From: Archangium lansingense
GTDB taxonomy: Bacteria; Myxococcota; Myxococcia; Myxococcales; Myxococcaceae
Direction of reading: 5' to 3'
Assembly: GCF_026626635.1 (NCBI RefSeq)
Contig: NZ_JAPNKA010000001.1
Span: 6,200,001 to 6,264,000, forward strand
DNA: 64,000 bases
The position numbers and the translations under genes are program-made. A model generated the notes under the pieces. The model was not told the origin of the DNA, made no database searches, and saw nothing but the letters and a program-made list of their open reading frames with translations. This document shows positions 41,468-49,839 of the stretch, piece after piece. Position 1 is the stretch's first letter; each line of letters opens with the position of its first letter.

Positions 41468-42517
41468 TCAGGCGGACACGCCACTGGTGGCGATGGCAGG
41501 ACCGCCGCGCTGCCCCGTGTGCGTCTTGTCAGGGACGGGGAACTTGTCGCCGAAGTGCTTGCTCATCAATTCGCAGGCGACCACCGGGTCTGGCTCGCGG
41601 GCCGCCTTGTCCAGGCCTTCCTGGAGCTGAACCAGCCGCTCGCGGAAGGTCGTCAGCTGGCCCGTGGTCATCTTCTCGAAGATGTCCTTATGGGGAGCGA
41701 CCGGGACCGGTACCGTCAGGCGATAGAGCGGGGAGCCGTCCTGCTTCCAGTCGACCTGGGTGAAGCGGGTGAGCAGCACGTCGACGAAGAGCCGCATCGC
41801 CTTGAGGTCATCGCAGTGGGTCGTGTGGGCGAAGGTGTCGTGCGTGACCTGGGGTTGGAACCACTGCCCCGCGGCAACCGTGAGACCGATGCCCGAGGGC
41901 GCATTGTTGCCATCCGTCTTGAACTTCTCCGTCTTCCACCGCTTCAGGGCCCGGATGATCCGCAGGAACTGCTCTTGCTTGTCACCATCCGAGAACCGCT
42001 TCTCGACCCAGTCTCCCAGCCCTTGGGGATCGGACTCCTCCCACCAACGCTTCTGCTCATCCGCGTCACGCAGTCCCTTGGCCAGGAAGAGCCGCCGCGA
42101 GGAGCTCTGAGGGTTGTCATAGGTGTAGATGGCGAGGTCCACGTGGTAACCCTGCTCGCCACCGAGCTTGTAGTAGACGGTGACGCAGGAGCGCCTGATC
42201 CTGGCTCCGAGATCCGTGTGATTCTTCAGCGCATCCTCGACCAGCACCTTCAGGTCGACGGGGTTGGGATACTCCGACTTCGCGCGGTTGAAGCGCAGGC
42301 CTACGTCGATGTCGTACTCATTCCCTTCCGCCGGCTGGATTCCCGTACCCATCTCGTAGCTGCCCTGGTTGATATGGTCGAACGATGGAATCTGTTTCTG
42401 GGCGCGGAGCCGGTCGAGAATCGCATCCCGCTTCTCGCGGAGCATCTTGTTCTCGCCGAACCGCTTGAGCCGGATGGTCTCGTCGAATTGCACGAACTGC
42501 TTCTGGATATTGGCCAT
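41468..42517 (-). CDS. CBASS nucleotidyltransferase (DncV-like CD-NTase)
   Basis: A 349-residue cGAS/DncV-like nucleotidyltransferase behind GAAGGAG. The catalytic set is visible: QGSYEMGTGI (residues 51-60), Asp69 and Asp71 in YDIDVGL, and Asp127 in HVDLAIY. On phage infection such enzymes make cyclic di- or trinucleotides. The C-terminus ends in TSGVSA, a small-residue tail suited to Cap2-mediated conjugation. It sits between the effector gene and cap2. Product nucleotide and clade cannot be fixed by reading alone. Confidence 0.9.
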   Translation of the reverse strand: MANIQKQFVQFDETIRLKRFGENKMLREKRDAILDRLRAQKQIPSFDHINQGSYEMGTGIQPAEGNEYDIDVGLRFNRAKSEYPNPVDLKVLVEDALKNHTDLGARIRRSCVTVYYKLGGEQGYHVDLAIYTYDNPQSSSRRLFLAKGLRDADEQKRWWEESDPQGLGDWVEKRFSDGDKQEQFLRIIRALKRWKTEKFKTDGNNAPSGIGLTVAAGQWFQPQVTHDTFAHTTHCDDLKAMRLFVDVLLTRFTQVDWKQDGSPLYRLTVPVPVAPHKDIFEKMTTGQLTTFRERLVQLQEGLDKAAREPDPVVACELMSKHFGDKFPVPDKTHTGQRGGPAIATSGVSA

Positions 42518-42557
42518 GTCTATTCTCTCCTTCAGGACTCGTTGAAGAACACCGCGT

Positions 42558-44549
42558 TCATTTCCCGAGAATGTCGACAGAGGGACGGCCTTCTACCGCG
42601 GCCTGGAGGCAAAGCCTCCACCGGTAGCGGGGGGAGTCCCCGGAAGCGAAGTTGTAGACGAAGCACGGAGGCAGCCCGGTTGATGCCAGCTCACGGCCCA
42701 ACAGGAACGCCACGCTGACGGGCACCGCGGCAAAGATGTGAACGCCGCCGTCGAACGCCCGCTTCCCCGCGATGAACCGGTCGAACGAGGCACGGAGCTT
42801 TCTCGCGTACTCCAACGCCTGCTTTTCCTGGCGCACCACGCCGCGGCCGGGCTCGTCGAGCCGGAAGTGCAGATCCAACCGGACCTGGTCATCCGGCAAC
42901 GCCTCCTGGCAATCCTCCAATTCGACCTCCGACGAGATCGAAATCCGCACTCGCACGGCGGATCCGGTGGAGTGGGGGCGCTGCTCCAGCTTCAGTTCGG
43001 GTATTGCCTCGTCCGCGGCCTTCGACCAGGTGAAACGCCCCGACTCGCGGTCGTGTTCGATCACATGCACCGGACGGGTGGTCGTCACGATGTGCCCCGC
43101 CAGCGCCGCCAGTGGAATGAGCGGGAAGCCGTAATACAGCAGCGTCGTCCCCTGCTCGGAGAGCGCGCGCTTCAGCCCACCCTCGGGATCCACGAGTGCA
43201 TTCACCGCGGGCTCCACGTACGCCCACTCGCGGTTCTTCAAGTGCTCCGTCTGATTAATCAACACCTTCCGTGTCCGGCGCCGCGCGAACAGCGCGGGGG
43301 CGTCCTCCGCCTCGGGCGCGGAATGGGTCTTGGCATAGGCTTCGTGGCAGAGCAGGACGAGGTCTCCGGCGGGCGCTCCCTCGGACACGACCGGGGCGGG
43401 CTCCACCCGGTCGGCGGGCTCCTGGATCCCACGCTGGATCAGTACTCCCGCCGCCTCGGCGCGCATGTACAGGGCAGGGGTGCACCATTCGAACGAGTCA
43501 CGCACCGTCGACCGCATGGCCAGCCGGCCTTCGGCGACCGCGTCATCGATCGAGGCTCCTTCCGCGAGCCGGGTATAGAACTCCGCTGTGAATGCCATCG
43601 CCGCCCGATCGGAGATCGCGAACTGCATGGCGATGACCGCGGCGACTCCCTGGGAGACCAGTGCTCCCGCAACGCTCCCGTGGCCATTGACCGACAGCGT
43701 TCCGCCCGCCGACTGACACGCATTGAGGACCACCAACTGCGGAGTGAAGCCACTGAAGCGCTCCGCAACGTCCTGCGCACGCAGCAGGACGGGCTTCCCC
43801 TCCTCATCTCGCAGGTAGACCCACCCGATCCCGGTGTCCTCATCCACCTTGCCGTGCCCCATGAAATGAAGCACGTGAGGCTGGAAGGCGCGGAGCCTGC
43901 GCCGCAGCTCCAGGTCGGTGGGCAGGTCCAGGGAGTCCCATTGGACACCGGAGATGCTGGACAGAGCTTCGGTGATGCTGTCCTGCTCGGCCTGGTACTG
44001 GAGACCGCCACACCCGCGCGCTCCTGCGCGGACCAGCAGTACCCGGAGAGGCGGAGCGAACGTCGGTGGCCGGGGCGGTTGTGTCACATCCAGCCAACGG
44101 ACGATTGAGAGACGGGGGTCCAACGCCGCGTGGCGAGCCGGGAAGACCTGGGGGATCCGTAAGACATCCCAGGGAAACTCGGCGAGCCACGCGAGTTCGG
44201 TGTCATCGAGGTCGAAGTGCAGACAGATGCGCAGACGCTGCTGTTTCTCTTCGGGTGAGAAGAGCACGCTCAGCGATTTCGTCAGGGCGTCGCGCACCCG
44301 GCCCTCCGGGAAGATCGCCTCGTACAATTCCTCGCCGAGCCGCGCGAGTTCGCCATCGATCGCCGCGTCATGTGATTTCGATTGCAGCAACGCCGCTTGA
44401 ATCTGGTGACGCAGCTCCTTCAGGCGAGACACGGTCAGGAGCAGCGGCGTGACCGCGCTGGCGCTGCCGACGTGAGATGAGAGGGCCACCCGGTAGGAAT
44501 CCTGCCCGTTCTGCGTGAAGCGTAGGTGGACTTCCCTGTAGCTGTTCAT
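42558..44549 (-). CDS. CBASS effector: CHAT caspase-like protease fused to SAVED sensor
   Basis: A 663-residue protein. The central CHAT (caspase HetF-associated with TPRs) domain has the His232 motif LHFMGHGKVDE and Cys278 in VVLNACQSAGGT, a complete caspase-type dyad. The C-terminal ~240 residues match a SAVED cyclic-oligonucleotide sensor (VRVRISISSEVELEDCQEAL, then HIFAAVPVSVAFLLGRELAS and FVYNFASGD). The N-terminal ~170 residues are a helical pre-CHAT region. As first gene of the operon it is the likely effector: cyclic nucleotide bound by SAVED would activate proteolysis. The ATG at 44549 follows GGAG; an upstream extension is Arg/Ser-rich and unlikely. Confidence 0.88.
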   Translation of the reverse strand: MNSYREVHLRFTQNGQDSYRVALSSHVGSASAVTPLLLTVSRLKELRHQIQAALLQSKSHDAAIDGELARLGEELYEAIFPEGRVRDALTKSLSVLFSPEEKQQRLRICLHFDLDDTELAWLAEFPWDVLRIPQVFPARHAALDPRLSIVRWLDVTQPPRPPTFAPPLRVLLVRAGARGCGGLQYQAEQDSITEALSSISGVQWDSLDLPTDLELRRRLRAFQPHVLHFMGHGKVDEDTGIGWVYLRDEEGKPVLLRAQDVAERFSGFTPQLVVLNACQSAGGTLSVNGHGSVAGALVSQGVAAVIAMQFAISDRAAMAFTAEFYTRLAEGASIDDAVAEGRLAMRSTVRDSFEWCTPALYMRAEAAGVLIQRGIQEPADRVEPAPVVSEGAPAGDLVLLCHEAYAKTHSAPEAEDAPALFARRRTRKVLINQTEHLKNREWAYVEPAVNALVDPEGGLKRALSEQGTTLLYYGFPLIPLAALAGHIVTTTRPVHVIEHDRESGRFTWSKAADEAIPELKLEQRPHSTGSAVRVRISISSEVELEDCQEALPDDQVRLDLHFRLDEPGRGVVRQEKQALEYARKLRASFDRFIAGKRAFDGGVHIFAAVPVSVAFLLGRELASTGLPPCFVYNFASGDSPRYRWRLCLQAAVEGRPSVDILGK

Positions 44550-44669
44550 GAAGTGCTCCGCGCAAAGCCAGCCGGCTTCAGGACTCGAGTCCTGGCTCGA
44601 CTTCTTGTGGGATCGTGCCCGAAAAGGTTCGCGACAAATCTTGGGCACGAGCGCGGCCGCGCGCCATCT

Positions 44670-44703
44670 GAAAGATGTTTACGCGGGAGTGTAAACATCT
44701 TTC
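44670..44703. promoter_or_regulatory. Dyad operator between CBASS and divergent genes
   Basis: Perfect 13-base arms GAAAGATGTTTAC (44670-44682) and GTAAACATCTTTC (44691-44703) with an 8-base centre lie 120 bases upstream of the effector start and 52 bases upstream of the divergent gene. A second dyad, TTTCCCG (44700-44706) and CGGGAAA (44717-44723), overlaps its right end. The patch is AT-richer than its surroundings. Probably one or two repressor sites controlling both directions. Confidence 0.6.
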
Positions 44704-44754
44704 CCGCAATGACTGACGGGAAATCGCCTCTCTCGTTGCTATTTTGGGGTTGTC

Positions 44755-45636
44755 ATGAACGATCTGAATTCCAGAATCATCGCCGAGACGAACGCGCTCG
44801 CCGAGGAGTACAGCCAGAAGTTCAAAGGGGATCCAGAGGGCGAGTTGCGCGCATGGCTCGAGATCGCGGCGCGCCGGGAGGCGCTCGTGTACGAGGTGTA
44901 TGGCGAAGCGCAGCGCAAGGTGCGCCTGCCCGACCCGGAAAGCGGGGCGGAGCGCGCGGCCTGGGATGCGTTGACGGAGATCTGGCAAGAGGAGGCGGTA
45001 CACACGGAATGGACACGTGCGCGCCTCACCTCCGGGCTGGTGAGTCTCGGGGGCGGGCCGCTGGCTCCCGCGATGCTTCAGGCCATTGGAACGATCGAGG
45101 GGCGGTTGCTGTGCAGCCTTACGCCGGCGCGGCCGACCTTGGGCCAGGCCCTCGCTCAGCTTTTCGTCACGGCTGGAGTCGTGCTCGCCCCGGGCACCGT
45201 GCCAGAGTTTGCGCGGGAACTTGGCTCGATGAACGTGCGCGAGTTCTTCGAGCTCGCGGCGACGTTGGAGCTGACCGCGAGGCAGGCCTACCGGCGGATG
45301 AGCATCTTGTTGAGCTCGCTCCGGGCGAAGCGGGAGGAACCCTCCGTGCAACTTCAAGGGCTCCAGCGCGAGTTGCATCGCGCGTACCTCGACGAGGACT
45401 TTCACCAGAGGGCCTTCCTCCGGATGACTGGCTGGATGAACGCCGCCGGACGGTTCAAGCGCGGGTTGAGCGAGCGGGAGTGCGTCCAGCAGATATGTGA
45501 TCTGCTGCCACTGGCGCCGGAGCCCATCCGGGGGACCGAGCCTCGCGGAAATTCAACCTACGTGGTGACGGACGGGGGGATTGGCGCGCTCGCCAAGCGG
45601 CACGGCATCGAACTCGTGGTGGTTCCGGAGGAGTAG
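44755..45636 (+). CDS. Ferritin-like hypothetical protein
   Basis: A 293-residue helical protein. Two ExxH-type motifs (EEAVHTEWTRARL near residue 80 and LDEDFHQRAFLRM near 210) sit in long helices, as in ferritin-like di-iron four-helix bundles. Length and the spacing between the halves fit a ferritin-like domain with a C-terminal extension (GIGALAKRHGIELVVVPEE). It is divergent from the CBASS effector across a shared operator, and its stop is three bases before the MpaB-type gene, so the two form an operon. Metal binding is inferred. Confidence 0.55.
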   Translation: MNDLNSRIIAETNALAEEYSQKFKGDPEGELRAWLEIAARREALVYEVYGEAQRKVRLPDPESGAERAAWDALTEIWQEEAVHTEWTRARLTSGLVSLGGGPLAPAMLQAIGTIEGRLLCSLTPARPTLGQALAQLFVTAGVVLAPGTVPEFARELGSMNVREFFELAATLELTARQAYRRMSILLSSLRAKREEPSVQLQGLQRELHRAYLDEDFHQRAFLRMTGWMNAAGRFKRGLSERECVQQICDLLPLAPEPIRGTEPRGNSTYVVTDGGIGALAKRHGIELVVVPEE

Positions 45637-45639
45637 TCC

Positions 45640-46767
45640 ATGTTCAACGCGAACAGTGAATGGCTGGACAGGATGCGGAGCGTCGGTGACCCCGGTGTGG
45701 ACGCGCTGATCGCCGAGCACGTCGCGACTCGGGGTCCGGAGTCGCTGGAGCTCTTGCTGCGGGATTTGTTTCGAACCCAGCGGATGCCCGAGGCCGATCC
45801 ATTGGTGCGTAGCTACCTGGAAGTGCTGCCACGGATCGAACTCGTAGACCGGGAAGTGATCGCCAGAGGGCAGGACCTCTTCGGTCTCTATGGACCGGAG
45901 GTGCTCATGATCCTGGGCTCCTATTCCCTGCCACTGGCCTACGCCGCGGGCCACGGCGTCCAGGTGGTCTATCGCTCACGCCGGCTGAAGGACGAGCCCA
46001 TCCGCCGTCTCTGCGACACGGCGCAGATGGTCGTGAATGTCATGCAGCCCGGTGAATTGGAGGAGGGTGGGGTGGGTTGGCTCGCGGCGCGCAAGGTCCG
46101 GCTGATTCATGCGCTCGTGCGACGGCGGGTCCAGTTGGATGCCGCCCATCCCTGGCGTGCGGAGTGGGGGTTGCCGATCAATCAGGAGGACCAGGCTGGA
46201 ACGTTGCTGTCCTTCTCCATCGCCACCCTCCAAGGGCTCAGGAGGATGGGGGCGAGGGTGACATCGGAGGAGGCGGACGCGTACATCACGGCGTGGTCCG
46301 CGGTGGGGCGTCTCCTCGGAGTGGACCCCTCGCTCCTGCCCCCGAGCGAGAAGGAGGCAGCCCTCCTGGCCCTGCGGATAGGTGCGCGCCAGGTCCGGCC
46401 CACGCCGGAAGGACGTCAACTGACGGCGCAGTTGCTGAACTCAGTGCAAACGCTGTTCCCTGTCGCGGGGTATGCCACGAGCCTTACCCATTTCTTTCTC
46501 CAGGATACGGTCTTTGGAAAGAACGTGGCCGAGGCGCTGGATCTCCCGAAGGCGAACTGGACGAGGTGGTTCGTGATGGTCAGGGCGGCCGAGAAGCGGA
46601 CGATCCTGAGCTTGCTGGACTGGGTTCCGGGGGCGCGGCGGCGCCGCAGCTGGGTGGCCAGGCAGTTCGCCCAGCGCATGATTCTCCACAAGCGCCCGGA
46701 TGGGGGTTCTCCCTTCGAGGTGCCGCCGGCCTTCAGGGGGCGTTGGGGCCTGCATATGGATCGGTAG
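45640..46767 (+). CDS. MpaB/latex-clearing-protein-like oxygenase (DUF2236)
   Basis: A 375-residue helical protein. YSLPLAYAAGHGVQVVYRS and the Arg/His helix ARKVRLIHALVRRRVQLD match the heme-contacting helices of Lcp/MpaB-type oxygenases (DUF2236), followed by LPINQEDQAGTLLSFSIATL and a late HFFLQDTVF. Relatives cleave polyisoprene or form mycophenolic acid side chains using heme b. It is preceded immediately by the ferritin-like gene and ends 10 bases before the convergent LuxR regulator. Substrate unknown. Confidence 0.75.
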   Translation: MFNANSEWLDRMRSVGDPGVDALIAEHVATRGPESLELLLRDLFRTQRMPEADPLVRSYLEVLPRIELVDREVIARGQDLFGLYGPEVLMILGSYSLPLAYAAGHGVQVVYRSRRLKDEPIRRLCDTAQMVVNVMQPGELEEGGVGWLAARKVRLIHALVRRRVQLDAAHPWRAEWGLPINQEDQAGTLLSFSIATLQGLRRMGARVTSEEADAYITAWSAVGRLLGVDPSLLPPSEKEAALLALRIGARQVRPTPEGRQLTAQLLNSVQTLFPVAGYATSLTHFFLQDTVFGKNVAEALDLPKANWTRWFVMVRAAEKRTILSLLDWVPGARRRRSWVARQFAQRMILHKRPDGGSPFEVPPAFRGRWGLHMDR

Positions 46768-46777
46768 CGCCGTTGCG

Positions 46778-47797
46778 TCAGTCTGCTTTGGCGCGAATCG
46801 CACCACGGCAGACTTCCAGCAGCTCCTTCCGGCTGCGGACGCCCAGCCTCTTCTTCGCCCGTCCCACGAGCCCGCGCACCGTCGAGTGAGAGATCCCCAA
46901 GTCGTAGGCGATCTGCTTGTCGTGGTGCCCGAGCAGGGCGTACCCGACAATCACCTTCTCCCGTTTGCTCAACAGCGCCGGACCGGTTGCGGTGGGCTCG
47001 TTCTGGCGGGCGACGATGTAGCGCTCGCCGTTCTGCTCGATCTGGTCAACCAGCGACCAGCGCCCGGCCACGAGCGCCTTCCTGATCTCCAGGGATTTCT
47101 CCGGGTCCTTTCTCCGGAGGGGCCCCCGCGACTTCTCGAGCATCAGCACCGCGTGCCGCAAAAGGTCGCGGGCTTTCTCGCTTCGCGCCTCCCCGGTCGC
47201 GTCGTGGAGCTTGCCGCTGGGGTCGAAGATGGCTTCGAGGTCTGCGTCGGCCCGCCCTGACGGGAGCCCCTTCAGCGCGTGTCGCAAGCGAACGGCGGTG
47301 GAAAGGTGCGCGGCGATACGTCCCCATTGCAGCACCTGCGCCGCCGACGCCCGGGTGAGCCGCGACTGGCCCGCGTGAAATCCACAGCCTCGTCCGGACG
47401 GCTCGGCGGCGGTGATCCAGAAGGAGTCGTACATCCCGAACTTCTGGGCGTACTGCTTCATGTGCGGCTCATCCAGGAACCCCCGCCGCTTTCCCATCAT
47501 CTGGCTGCCGGTGATGCAGGGCCCCATGCGGAAGGGCCGTTGGCGGATTTCGGGAGCCATGGTCTGGAAGATGGTCGGGTAGATCGCCGCGAGCTTGTCC
47601 GGAATGCCCAGGTGGCACCGTTGCACCACCTCTGGCAGGCCATCTCCCGGCCGGTAGAACTCGAAGGCGGCCACTCCGAAACCGTCATCGAGATGAGGAA
47701 GCACCGCCTCCGCAAGCCCCGTCAACCACGAGGCGTCCTCCAACTCCACGCGGTAGGCGGCCTCCACGATGCTCAGTAGATCAGCTTTTTTGGCCAT
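46778..47797 (-). CDS. LuxR-family transcriptional regulator
   Basis: A 339-residue protein with an unrecognised ~260-residue sensory N-terminal half and a LuxR-type HTH at the C-terminus (LSKREKVIVGYALLGHHDKQ, then ISHSTVRGLVGRAKKRLG). There is no receiver domain, so it is an orphan regulator; the input is unknown. The start at 47797 follows AAGGGG seven bases upstream. It is convergent with the MpaB-type gene. Similar LuxR proteins with this N-terminal half are numerous in myxobacteria. Confidence 0.85.
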   Translation of the reverse strand: MAKKADLLSIVEAAYRVELEDASWLTGLAEAVLPHLDDGFGVAAFEFYRPGDGLPEVVQRCHLGIPDKLAAIYPTIFQTMAPEIRQRPFRMGPCITGSQMMGKRRGFLDEPHMKQYAQKFGMYDSFWITAAEPSGRGCGFHAGQSRLTRASAAQVLQWGRIAAHLSTAVRLRHALKGLPSGRADADLEAIFDPSGKLHDATGEARSEKARDLLRHAVLMLEKSRGPLRRKDPEKSLEIRKALVAGRWSLVDQIEQNGERYIVARQNEPTATGPALLSKREKVIVGYALLGHHDKQIAYDLGISHSTVRGLVGRAKKRLGVRSRKELLEVCRGAIRAKAD

Positions 47798-47899
47798 GCG
47801 ACTGCCCCTTGGCAGACCTCGAGCATACGACAAGTCAGCGTGGCTTGACCCAAGTGGGGATCGCCATCGTCGGTGGTGTTGAGTACGTCCGTCTTCTGC

Positions 47900-48120
47900 T
47901 CACGGATGGGGAGAGGCGAGGAAGGACTCGACGCTGGTGGCCTGGGCGGCCTTGAAGGCGATGCACAGGTCCACGGACTCCAACACCTGGGCGAGCATCC
48001 GGGTTCCTCCCGGCGCGCGGGCCATGCACTCGGTGAAGAAGTCAGCGACGTCCTGGCGGTGGGTGGGATCGCAGTACTTGGCGGCCACCCGCGCCATCTT
48101 CTCAGGAGCAGGATGTACGT
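47900..48120 (-). pseudogene. C-terminal fragment resembling M1 aminopeptidases
   Basis: The minus strand reads PAPEKMARVAAKYCDPTHRQ followed by DVADFFTECM, then LESVDLCIAFKAAQATSVES and a stop. This matches the extreme C-terminal helices of M1-family aminopeptidases (a Cys-Asp, then an F-F-Arg/Glu helix, then the LCxAFK closing helix). The catalytic HExxH domain is absent and upstream sequence falls into other frames. The surrounding 47798-48325 stretch holds several other protein-like phrases in different frames (for example MRDILGHALEARPPVRART) and looks decayed. Confidence 0.45.
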
Positions 48121-48325
48121 CTCGCGCAGGTCCACGCCGAGCTCCAGCAACAGCTTCAGGTGAAGACATGGGCCAGAGCGGTGCGAGCGCGGACTGGCGG
48201 GCGGGCTTCCAGCGCATGTCCGAGGATGTCGCGCATGGACGCGTCCGCGCCATCTTCTCGCCGGGTCACCTTGCTGCTCACCCGACTCTCGTAACGCCTG
48301 GCGTCTCCGGCGACGGACGGGTGGG

Positions 48326-48646
48326 TCACCACCACCAGGGTGTTTCATCCCTTGGCTCGATGAGCCACCGGGACTTCGTCCCCGGGGGAAGGGGACGGTC
48401 CCTGGGGATGAAGCGAAGCACCCGCCCTTCGTCGTAGCTCTGGACGCCACGGGTCTGGACAGGCTCCTTCCCCCACTTGGGAAGAGGATCCAGCCTTGCC
48501 GACAGGAGCCGGCCGTACTCTTCCTCGTCCCGCTGCCCCCAGGCAGTATCGACTGCGTCGTCGTAGGCGGTTAGCCGCTCCGCCAGCGCCTTGAGGGAGG
48601 TAGCCGACTGGATATACGCCTCCCACTCCTGAGGTGTTCTCTTCAT
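48326..48646 (-). CDS. Hypothetical protein downstream of DUF4123 gene
   Basis: A 106-residue soluble protein starting three bases after the DUF4123 stop, hence cotranscribed. The N-terminal half is helical (WEAYIQSATSLKALAERLTA) and the C-terminal half is Arg/Pro-rich, ending ETPWWW. No family recognised. In type VI effector islands small genes at this place often encode adaptors or immunity proteins; nothing in the sequence decides this. Confidence 0.55.
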   Translation of the reverse strand: MKRTPQEWEAYIQSATSLKALAERLTAYDDAVDTAWGQRDEEEYGRLLSARLDPLPKWGKEPVQTRGVQSYDEGRVLRFIPRDRPLPPGTKSRWLIEPRDETPWWW

Positions 48647-48649
48647 CTC

Positions 48650-49201
48650 TCAGACCAGCGGGTGGACCGACACGTCGAGGGGGGGCACCTGTTGAGCACG
48701 CAGGGCGTACTGCAGCAGGGTCGCCCCGTCCTCACTCTCCGCGAAGAAGCTCCGCACCGGTCCGAACAGGTGCTGAAGCTCCTGCGGGGTGCAGGTGGGC
48801 AGGTACACCCGGAGGATGCGGGGGTCGTAGTACCGGAAGTAGAGCTCCTTGCCTTGCTCGGTGCGCACCAGCAGCAGGGACTGCAGGTGCTTGCGCACGA
48901 GCTCCCTGTCGCCCGTCGCCTGCAGGAAAATCCCCCAGCTCTTGCGCCAGGCGTGCTCGGCCAACCAGCCGGGGAAGGGATCGGACCGCCTGAGCCGCAC
49001 CAGGTAGGGCGCCACCCGCGCCAAGGCGGCGGGCATCACTCCAGAGAAGAGGCAGTCCACCTCGAGGTCACAGCCCTGGATGGCGGGGAGGATGGCCTCG
49101 TCCCGGGCGGCATCCAGGAGGACATACACATCCAGGAGGTTGCGCGCCTTGAGGGGTGGCCACACGCACTGGAGGAGCTTCTCGACATGCGGAGGGGACA
49201 T
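48650..49201 (-). CDS. DUF4123 domain protein (type VI secretion adaptor)
   Basis: A 183-residue protein with the DUF4123 core: LDVYVLLDAARDEAILPAIQ near the N-terminus, HLQSLLLVRTEQGKELYFRY and YDPRILRVYLPTCTPQEL in the middle. DUF4123 proteins are chaperone-adaptors that load effectors on to VgrG spikes of type VI secretion systems. The ATG at 49201 lies shortly after the stop of the gene upstream; a GTG at 49249 inside that gene is possible. No vgrG, hcp or tss gene is in the window. Confidence 0.8.
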   Translation of the reverse strand: MSPPHVEKLLQCVWPPLKARNLLDVYVLLDAARDEAILPAIQGCDLEVDCLFSGVMPAALARVAPYLVRLRRSDPFPGWLAEHAWRKSWGIFLQATGDRELVRKHLQSLLLVRTEQGKELYFRYYDPRILRVYLPTCTPQELQHLFGPVRSFFAESEDGATLLQYALRAQQVPPLDVSVHPLV

Positions 49202-49215
49202 GGGCACCTGATCGT

Positions 49216-49740
49216 TCAGCTCGTAATCCCTCGTTTGATGTTGTCGCACACCTCGCAGAAGGGGGTGCCATCCTGTGCCGCGGCGCTCAAACAGCTGTCC
49301 TGCTGGGCCACGTTGACGTTGCGAGCGGGACTGGCCTGGGGCGCTGGCGCTGGCTCCTTTGCCAGCTCCGCCGCATCAACGACATCCGAGGGGATGGTGG
49401 GCGCCGGTTGTATGAGGTGGCCCAACGCAGGCTGTCTCGGCTCGCGACGCAACGCCACGAGCCGTTGAGACTGGAACACCTCGGTGAACAGCCGCTTGAG
49501 CTGCCTGGCTTCCTCCAGGGGATTCGTGGAGGAGGGCACCCGGCCCACCGACCCGAGCATGTCGCGGAGCGGGCCCTGGGAGAACTTCAACCAGCCATCG
49601 AACTCCCTCTGGAGATCCTCGAGGGGGATCACCAGGGCGACCTCCGCCTCGCTCAGCTCGAAGGCCCGGATGATCTCATACTCCTTGGAGGATCCCCTGA
49701 GGCGCCAGGAACGGCGCTGGGCGGGAACGGAGTTCTGCAT
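49216..49740 (-). CDS. Hypothetical protein in the DUF4123 operon
   Basis: A 174-residue protein behind GAGGAGT. No signal peptide. An N-terminal mixed domain (EYEIIRAFELSEAEVALVIP) is followed by a helical middle and a short Cys-containing tail (SCLSAAAQDGTPFCEVCDNI). It is immediately upstream of, and partly overlaps a possible start of, the DUF4123 gene. Not recognised; the association suggests a type VI cargo-handling role. Confidence 0.55.
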   Translation of the reverse strand: MQNSVPAQRRSWRLRGSSKEYEIIRAFELSEAEVALVIPLEDLQREFDGWLKFSQGPLRDMLGSVGRVPSSTNPLEEARQLKRLFTEVFQSQRLVALRREPRQPALGHLIQPAPTIPSDVVDAAELAKEPAPAPQASPARNVNVAQQDSCLSAAAQDGTPFCEVCDNIKRGITS

Positions 49741-49811
49741 CGTCACTCCTCGAAACGGGGTGGGGCTCGGTGGGCCTCCACGCACGTGGCCGGCCTGCCG
49801 TTTCATCACCG

Positions 49812-49839
49812 CTATACTATACCCACTATACTATACCCA
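49812..49839. repeat. Two tandem copies of a 14-base unit
   Basis: CTATACTATACCCA occurs twice in direct succession in an otherwise GC-rich gap. It is AT-rich and immediately upstream of the minus-strand gene at 49740, so it may hold that operon's promoter (TATAGT-like on the minus strand). Confidence 0.6.
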
